Of a stretch of DNA of 6,865 nucleotides, positions 1 to 4,394 are shown piece after piece. The position numbers and the translations under genes were made by a program. This DNA is from Planctomycetota bacterium (GTDB lineage Bacteria; Planctomycetota; Phycisphaerae; WQYP01): the NCBI GenBank assembly GCA_021816165.1, contig JAKAYZ010000118.1:1-6865 (forward strand). Reading direction: 5' to 3'. The notes beneath the pieces were generated by a model. It saw only the letters and a program-made list of their open reading frames with translations, ran no database searches and had not been told where the DNA came from. How positions within the stretch are numbered: the stretch's first letter is position 1; every line of letters begins with the position of its first letter.

Positions 1-363
1 CTCAGTGCGTCGCCGCGTACGCGGAGCGAGATTATTGAACTTGCCAGTCTGTTCCGGGGCCACGTACTGGACGTGGGGCACAATTCGCTTACGGTGGAAC
101 TTTCCGGTGAAGAGGACAAACTCGATGCCTTCATCGATCTGGTACGCCCGTACGGCATACGTGAATTGGCCCGAACCGGGATGATTGCCATGGCCCGTGG
201 TGGCCATGCCATGTCGTTGGCGGGCGAGGAATCTGACGGGACTACTGGCAACCCCGCGCCGGGGCCTGCCTCACCGCTGGCGAATGTCGGAAGTCGATCG
301 GGGCGAATGCCCACCAAACGAATGCCGACGCAGGAAGAGTTGGAGGCGACGCCACCCGGCTGA
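1..363 (+). CDS. ilvH: Acetolactate synthase small (regulatory) subunit, 3' part only
   Basis: This is the C-terminal end of the regulatory subunit of acetohydroxyacid synthase, the cytoplasmic enzyme that starts valine, leucine and isoleucine synthesis. The small subunit activates the catalytic subunit and confers valine feedback inhibition. The reading frame is open from base 1, so the start codon and the N-terminal ACT domain lie outside the window. Of the 120 codons present, about codons 8-66 match the C-terminal domain of the family: RSEIIELASLFRG, then a beta strand (HNSLTVELSG), then the EDKLDAFIDLVRPYGI block and the closing ELARTGMIAMARG. The family usually ends at about this point. 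Here a further 54 residues follow, rich in Gly, Pro, Ala, Arg and Glu, with no recognisable domain. The stop is TGA at 361-363. The identity is secure; the role of the tail is unknown. Confidence 0.93.
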   Translation, partial: LSASPRTRSEIIELASLFRGHVLDVGHNSLTVELSGEEDKLDAFIDLVRPYGIRELARTGMIAMARGGHAMSLAGEESDGTTGNPAPGPASPLANVGSRSGRMPTKRMPTQEELEATPPG

Positions 364-381
364 GAAAAGCACACACGCTTA

Positions 382-398
382 CTCACCCCTTGGGTGAG
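382..398 (+). terminator. Perfect 7-bp hairpin downstream of ilvH, possible terminator
   Basis: CTCACCC (382-388) and GGGTGAG (392-398) pair perfectly around a CTT loop, starting 18 bases after the ilvH stop codon. Two further T-A pairs could form beyond an A-A mismatch. The position suits transcription termination or mRNA 3'-end protection. However, the 3' side reads AAATGACC with no T-run, so it is not a canonical intrinsic terminator. What is seen is the inverted repeat; the termination role is inferred. Confidence 0.4.
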
Positions 399-462
399 AA
401 ATGACCGTAGATAGTCGCCAATTTGAAGGCACCGGAACCAGTCGCTTGAGGCGGCATTTGAA

Positions 463-491
463 TTGGCCTACACTTTCGTTGGTTGTGCAAT
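463..491 (+). promoter_or_regulatory. Weak sigma70-like promoter candidate before leuD
   Basis: TTGGCC (463-468) and TGCAAT (486-491) are separated by 17 bases. Each matches the -35 or -10 consensus at 4 of 6 positions. The pair lies in the ilvH-leuD gap, after the hairpin at 382-398, and would give a leader of roughly 25 bases that includes the leuD ribosome-binding site. A pair this weak can easily occur by chance, so this is only a suggestion that leuD-purD has its own promoter. Confidence 0.2.
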
Positions 492-510
492 TTTATGTGA
501 CCATTGGCAT

Positions 511-516
511 AGGAAA
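511..516 (+). promoter_or_regulatory. Ribosome-binding site deciding the leuD start
   Basis: AGGAAA ends six bases before the ATG at 523. It supports that start over the in-frame TTG at 463, which would add 20 residues with no resemblance to LeuD proteins. Confidence 0.6.
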
Positions 517-522
517 ATAGCA

Positions 523-1080
523 ATGCTGGATATCATTCGAGGCAAGGCGTATGTGCTGGGCGATAACATCGATACCGACCAGATCATTCCCGCCAAGTTT
601 TTAAGTTATAACCCCTCCGATCCCGCCGAGCGGAAATATTTCGGCATGTATGCAATGGATGGTGTACCCGCCGGGCAGATGGGCCTGCCGGACGGCAATA
701 TCCGTTTCGTCCAACCCAATGAGTTCAAAAGCGAATTCAGCATTGTCATCGGAGGCAAAAATTTCGGCTGCGGATCATCACGCGAGCACGCCCCTTTGGC
801 CATTGCCGAGGCAGGGGTACGCGTTGTTATTGCAGAATTTTATGCCCGCATTTTTTTTCGCAACTGTGTGAACGGCGGCTATTTGGTACCGTACGAAACA
901 CCGGAGCGACTGGTAGATTTAACGCACACGGGCGATGAATTGGTGGTTGATATCAAGCGGAATCTGCTTTCCAATGTAACCCGCCGCACCGAACACAAGT
1001 TGAATGCGTTGGGCGATGTAGCACCGATTATTGAGGCCGGCGGAGTATTTGAATACGCCAAGCTGGCCGGCATGATTTGA
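523..1080 (+). CDS. leuD: 3-isopropylmalate dehydratase small subunit
   Basis: This is the small (swivel-domain) subunit of isopropylmalate isomerase. With LeuC, which carries the iron-sulfur cluster, it converts 2-isopropylmalate to 3-isopropylmalate in leucine synthesis in the cytoplasm. The 185-residue product shows the family hallmarks in order: GDNIDTDQIIPAKFL at residues 13-27, GGKNFGCGSSREHAPLAI at 77-94, and AEFYARIFFRNCVNGGYLVPY at 104-124. The NIDTDQIIPA form and the following insert (NPSDPAERKYFG) resemble plant and planctomycete small subunits rather than the long enterobacterial LeuD. The ATG at 523 is chosen because it has a good ribosome-binding site and starts the conserved protein. 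Homologous aconitase-family small subunits such as homoaconitase look similar, but the ilvH neighbour favours leucine synthesis. A run of eight T (851-858) lies in the conserved RIFFR segment. purD follows after 44 bases. Confidence 0.94.
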   Translation: MLDIIRGKAYVLGDNIDTDQIIPAKFLSYNPSDPAERKYFGMYAMDGVPAGQMGLPDGNIRFVQPNEFKSEFSIVIGGKNFGCGSSREHAPLAIAEAGVRVVIAEFYARIFFRNCVNGGYLVPYETPERLVDLTHTGDELVVDIKRNLLSNVTRRTEHKLNALGDVAPIIEAGGVFEYAKLAGMI

Positions 1081-1124
1081 TATCCGAACGAGTACATAAT
1101 GCTTTCCCTGGAAAAAGTGGTGAT

Positions 1125-2402
1125 ATGAAAATTTTATTGGTCGGCTCCGGCGCAAGAGAGCATGCCCTCGCATGGAAACTGCGTCAAAGCCCCCTGTGCA
1201 CCGAACTGTTTATAGCCCCCGGTAACCCGGGCATGGCTCAATTCGGCCGGTGTGTGGATATTCGCGGCGATGCAATCGCCGACCTGACGCGATTTGCCGT
1301 TGATAACGCCATGGACCTGGTCGTGATTGGACCTGAGGACCCGTTGGCATTGGGACTGGTGGATGCCTTGGCGGCGAAAAAGATACGCTCCTTCGGTCCG
1401 AGCCTCGCGGGTGCCCAACTGGAGGCGGATAAAACATTTTCCAAAAAGATGATGCGCGAAGCTCTGATCCCTTCTGCGGAGGGGAGAAGTTTCAAATCCA
1501 TGCGTGATGCAATCACTTACGTTGAATCGCGCAACGATGCCATGGTGGTTAAAGCGGCTGGATTGGCGCGCGGCAAAGGCGTGGTTATTTGTAAAGACCC
1601 CGTTGAGGCGCTGGATGCAGTCCGCAACATCATGGAGAAAAAGGTGTTCGGGGCGGCTGGATCGACCATCGTTATTGAGGAAAAATTGGAGGGGCCGGAA
1701 TTGTCGCTCCTCGCTTTTATCGACGGCCACACGGCATACATTTTAGAATCCGCCCAGGATCACAAACGTATCGGCGAAAACGATACGGGACCCAACACCG
1801 GCGGGATGGGCGCTTTCAGCCCCGCGCCGCGAATGACCGATGAATTGAGCCGCAAGGCTGAATCGGAAATCATTGTGCCATTGCTCGATGCCCTGGCCCG
1901 CCATGAAATTGATTATCGCGGAGTCATTTACGCGGGACTTATGCTCACACCGGCGGGCCCAAAGACGCTGGAATTTAATTGCCGCTTTGGCGACCCGGAA
2001 GCCCAGGTGCTGATGATGCGTCTCAAAAGCGATCTTGTTGAAGCTATGATTGCCTGCATTGATCGTAAGCTGGATCAGGTCACGCTTGAATGGGATCAGC
2101 GGCATGCCGTATGCGTGGTGCTTGCGAGCGCAGGTTACGGCTGGGAAAGTGACGATAAAGTTGTTAAAGGCATACCCATTGAGGGTGTGCAGGAAGCCGC
2201 CGCTATGCGGGACGTAATGGTATTTCATGGCGGCACCGCGATGAGGGATGGCCAACTGGTGACCAATGGCGGACGGGTGCTTAGCGTGTGCGCTTTGGGC
2301 GACTCGCTGACCGATGCACGGGAAAAAGCCTATGCCGCTGTGGGTAAAATTTCATTTAAGGGCATGCAATTTCGCCGCGATATTGGCGGCAACGCTGGCT
2401 GA
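1125..2402 (+). CDS. purD: Phosphoribosylamine--glycine ligase (GAR synthetase)
   Basis: This ATP-grasp enzyme joins 5-phosphoribosylamine and glycine to give GAR, the second step of de novo purine synthesis, in the cytoplasm. The 425-residue product has the normal PurD length and every expected block: the N-terminal VGSGAREHALAWKL (residues 6-19), GNPGMAQFG (33-41), VIGPEDPLALGLVDAL (67-82), the ATP-grasp strand and loop VVKAAGLARGKGVV (141-154), EEKLEGPELSLL (185-196), GPNTGGMGAFSPAP (222-235), and the metal/nucleotide-binding LEFNCRFGDPEAQ (282-294). The usual EFNVRFGDPE has Cys for Val here. The ATG at 1125 is preferred over the in-frame TTG at 1077, which overlaps the leuD stop and adds 16 unrelated residues. 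Only a weak purine-rich stretch (GGAAAAAG, 1110-1117) precedes the start. The short gap suggests co-transcription with leuD, although the pathways differ. Confidence 0.96.
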   Translation: MKILLVGSGAREHALAWKLRQSPLCTELFIAPGNPGMAQFGRCVDIRGDAIADLTRFAVDNAMDLVVIGPEDPLALGLVDALAAKKIRSFGPSLAGAQLEADKTFSKKMMREALIPSAEGRSFKSMRDAITYVESRNDAMVVKAAGLARGKGVVICKDPVEALDAVRNIMEKKVFGAAGSTIVIEEKLEGPELSLLAFIDGHTAYILESAQDHKRIGENDTGPNTGGMGAFSPAPRMTDELSRKAESEIIVPLLDALARHEIDYRGVIYAGLMLTPAGPKTLEFNCRFGDPEAQVLMMRLKSDLVEAMIACIDRKLDQVTLEWDQRHAVCVVLASAGYGWESDDKVVKGIPIEGVQEAAAMRDVMVFHGGTAMRDGQLVTNGGRVLSVCALGDSLTDAREKAYAAVGKISFKGMQFRRDIGGNAG

Positions 2403-2476
2403 TGGCCATTCGGATCGAACGACCATCCGCTGTCTGGAGCCTCCCATATGCCGTCAACTCCACCGGCCAACATTCA

Positions 2477-3991
2477 TCAGTGTGTCGTAGCATACACCAG
2501 AATGTTTGCACCTAACTTTAATGCCGACTGAGTTCCATAGGCTTTGGCATACGGATTGGGCAAATCCTCCCAACCATTGGAAAGCGAAAAACGACTGTAA
2601 ATAACGGCCGGTGCGCCATCAATCATAATCGCCTGCAGCACCGGGTTGTGCAGACCGGGGTCGGCGGCGGCCACAACCGGCGAATAATTTACATGCTGTA
2701 GATTAAACAGGTCGTGATAAATGGGACTGGACTGCGGCAGGATGTGCATCTTATGGTGCGGCAGCACCTTGGCAATTTCCCCGTGGAAAGCTTCATCGAA
2801 AGCGGCGGATCCCATGGCGTCATCCACGAGCAGTACGCCACCGGCATGGAGATAGTTGTGCAAATTCTGCACCTGTTGGGGCGTCCATGAAAAATTGCGC
2901 AGCCCAGTCATGTACAAAATGGGGTATTGCCCGATTTTGGCACTCGCCAATGTCACCTTCACACGTTTGAATTGAACGCTTAGAGTAGTTTTCTGGTCGA
3001 TGAATTTCATCAAATTGGGCAGACCGTGCGGCGTAGGGTTCCAGTCGCCGTTGTTGACAATCTGCGCAAAGAACAGTTGATCGCGCGTCGGAATGCGCGA
3101 TTGCTGATAGATTTTTTGAATTTGAAACGCCCGCGCGTAGCGATAATCGGCCAGCACATAGGTGAGGATGTTGGCTCCGAGTTGCAGGGCGTCATGCTGA
3201 TCATAGAGCGTACCACCCTTGATCGGGCGTTGGGCAGCGTTCCATCCCCAGCTCATATCCACGGGCGAAAAGATGATGGCCGCCCGGCAACCAAGATACA
3301 TGGCATCGAGGTAGGGGGGGATTTTTTTCCAGGGTCCCAGGCCCACCCGCACCCGCATGGAGGTAATTTTATTAAGGCAATGGTAGAGGGGATCATCGAG
3401 GGGAAGCGGCGCAAAAGGACGGTTGGGGAACAATTCGTGTTCCAAAGCGACGAAACTTTTATTAAATGCCGGACGTCCGCAACTGGCATTGCCCACAATG
3501 GTACCGCCGGCCATGACGTAACCACGCAGCCGGGCCAGCACGGCCGTGCTGAATTTGGGCAGTGGCGTCCATCCGGTGATGTAGAGGATGGGCAGTTGAG
3601 TGGGACTGTAGCTGAATCGCATCGGGTCTACCTGCACGTAGCGGTAGTGTTGACCAAGGGCGACGTTCGTCCAGTTCATTAATGTTTCAATATCAATGGT
3701 TTCAGTGGGATAATTCACCACGCGGTGCCCGCTGATCACGTTAAGGTTCAGCATACCGATGAGTGCCGGCGGGGCGGGTTTGCGATGGTGTTCACTCCGC
3801 CGGACGGGTGTGGCGGGCAAAGGCAGAGGAGCGGTAGATTCTCCGCCCGACATGCGCACATGATTGGCTTTGGGTGGAATCCATGCCTTGGGATTGACAA
3901 ACTTGGCCCATGCCACGGAGGCCGTCAGAGCTGTTAACAGTGCGAACGCACCGCACACGACGACCATTTTTATCTGCCGCTGTCCACTCAT
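2477..3991 (-). CDS. Exported protein with two DUF4159 domains
   Basis: The 504-residue product begins with a signal peptide: basic residues, a hydrophobic stretch at about 9-26, and a likely cut after AWA at 29. A Pro-rich linker (33-75) follows. The rest is two diverged copies of a DUF4159-type domain, at roughly 100-285 and 305-504. They align by eye: LPILYITG (133-140) with YPILYMTG (356-363), LRGYVMAGGTIV (155-166) with LHNYLHAGGVLL (377-388), DDPLYHCL (199-206) with SSPIYHDL (421-428), and LGANILTYV (271-279) with LGANILVYA (493-501). Copy 2 keeps the VDDAMGSAAFDEAF segment typical of the family; copy 1 has GNASCGRPAFNKSF there. The biochemical role of DUF4159 is not established. The likely location is the periplasm or outside the cell. 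The ATG at 3991 is supported by the signal peptide directly after it and G-rich bases upstream. Codons 222-226 include A7 and C7 runs (3314-3328). It lies downstream of the GH92 gene on the same strand, 403 bases away. Confidence 0.85.
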   Translation of the reverse strand: MSGQRQIKMVVVCGAFALLTALTASVAWAKFVNPKAWIPPKANHVRMSGGESTAPLPLPATPVRRSEHHRKPAPPALIGMLNLNVISGHRVVNYPTETIDIETLMNWTNVALGQHYRYVQVDPMRFSYSPTQLPILYITGWTPLPKFSTAVLARLRGYVMAGGTIVGNASCGRPAFNKSFVALEHELFPNRPFAPLPLDDPLYHCLNKITSMRVRVGLGPWKKIPPYLDAMYLGCRAAIIFSPVDMSWGWNAAQRPIKGGTLYDQHDALQLGANILTYVLADYRYARAFQIQKIYQQSRIPTRDQLFFAQIVNNGDWNPTPHGLPNLMKFIDQKTTLSVQFKRVKVTLASAKIGQYPILYMTGLRNFSWTPQQVQNLHNYLHAGGVLLVDDAMGSAAFDEAFHGEIAKVLPHHKMHILPQSSPIYHDLFNLQHVNYSPVVAAADPGLHNPVLQAIMIDGAPAVIYSRFSLSNGWEDLPNPYAKAYGTQSALKLGANILVYATTH

Positions 3992-4000
3992 ATGCCTTTA

Positions 4001-4031
4001 CCCCAATCGCACCCGTTTACCCGTTACACCC
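4001..4031 (-). promoter_or_regulatory. Putative G-quadruplex over the DUF4159 ribosome-binding region
   Basis: Read on the - strand, this stretch is GGG-N6-GGG-N5-GGG-N7-GGGG, which satisfies the usual four-run rule with loops of 7 bases or less. The last run (4001-4004) ends nine bases before the ATG at 3991 and is one of two plausible Shine-Dalgarno elements; the other is AAAGG at 3995-3999. As the runs are in the mRNA sense strand, a folded RNA quadruplex could hide the initiation region. The pattern is observed; folding and any regulatory effect are inferred. Confidence 0.4.
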
Positions 4032-4071
4032 ACCGTGAGGGGATGGCGTTGGTAGCGCCGCCCCCCGACGC

Positions 4072-4090
4072 GAGAGCGCGAAGCGTTCTC
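4072..4090. repeat. 8-bp inverted repeat with a three-base loop
   Basis: GAGAGCGC (4072-4079) and GCGTTCTC (4083-4090) form an 8-bp stem around GAA on the + strand, with one G-U pair. On the - strand, which is the sense of the flanking genes, the G-U becomes an A-C mismatch. No T-run follows on either strand. It could be an RNA element or an operator in the leader of the DUF4159 gene. Confidence 0.45.
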
Positions 4091-4092
4091 TT

Positions 4093-4109
4093 ACGTCAAT
4101 ATAACGTCA
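4093..4109 (-). promoter_or_regulatory. TGACGT direct repeat with an 11-base period, overlapping a -10-like hexamer
   Basis: ACGTCA occurs at 4093-4098 and 4104-4109, reading TGACGT twice on the - strand, exactly one helical turn apart. TATATT (4098-4103, - strand) between and overlapping the copies matches the -10 consensus at 5 of 6 positions and sits about 107 bases upstream of the DUF4159 start codon. The only upstream -35-like element, TTGCAC (4124-4129), is poor and has a spacer of 20. The arrangement suggests a regulator-bound promoter, but two 6-base repeats are thin evidence. Confidence 0.25.
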
Positions 4110-4394
4110 GAAAGGATGATTTGGTGCAATATTCCGGCAAAATTTGCGCAGGCCGTACCGGCGACCACCAAGGCCCCGCGTCATGCACGCACGACCGGTG
4201 CCACCGGACGCATGTAATGGTTCCGATAACCTTTGGCTACAAGCATCTGCGGCATGCAGCTTTATCGGCGGCGGACGCGGAACCCAGTTGGCCCGCCGAG
4301 GGGCCGGTCGGCTGACAGGCCGGGCGCGTGTGCAACACCGCTGCCGGCCGATGGCTAGGGGTCACATCGGTGCGGTCAATATGCAAATCGGCAT

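Larger units (their letters stand above)
3992..4394. other. 403-base gap between the GH92 and DUF4159 genes
   Basis: No credible gene is seen here. The short + strand frames through it have no recognisable protein features and resemble chance GC-rich frames. On the - strand the gap is the 3' flank of the GH92 gene and the leader of the DUF4159 gene. Near the GH92 stop are short GC-rich inverted repeats without T-runs: CCGATG/CATCGG at 4348-4353 and 4365-4370, and GGCCC/GGGCC at 4290-4294 and 4301-4305. Closer to the DUF4159 start are a stronger hairpin, a phased direct repeat and four G-runs, listed separately. The middle (about 4130-4285) shows nothing distinctive. Confidence 0.6.

Noticed and set aside
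463..522. Upstream TTG start extending LeuD by 20 residues
   Set aside because: The added residues do not resemble LeuD, and the ATG at 523 has a well-placed AGGAAA.
1134..1730. 198-codon open frame on the - strand opposite purD
   Set aside because: It is fully antisense to the most conserved part of PurD and has no recognisable protein features.
2403..2476. Possible bidirectional terminator between the convergent purD and DUF4159 genes
   Set aside because: Only weak repeats exist (GATGG/CCATC at 2401-2405 and 2422-2426, TGGAG/CTCCA with an 18-base loop), with no T-run on either strand.
3026..3682. 218-codon open frame on the + strand inside the DUF4159 gene
   Set aside because: It is antisense to the tandem-domain protein, whose two aligned copies show which strand is coding; there is no signal peptide or domain in the antisense product.
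4348..4370. CCGATG/CATCGG inverted repeat as a GH92 terminator
   Set aside because: The stem is only 6 bp around an 11-base loop and is followed by GC-rich sequence instead of a T-run on the relevant strand.
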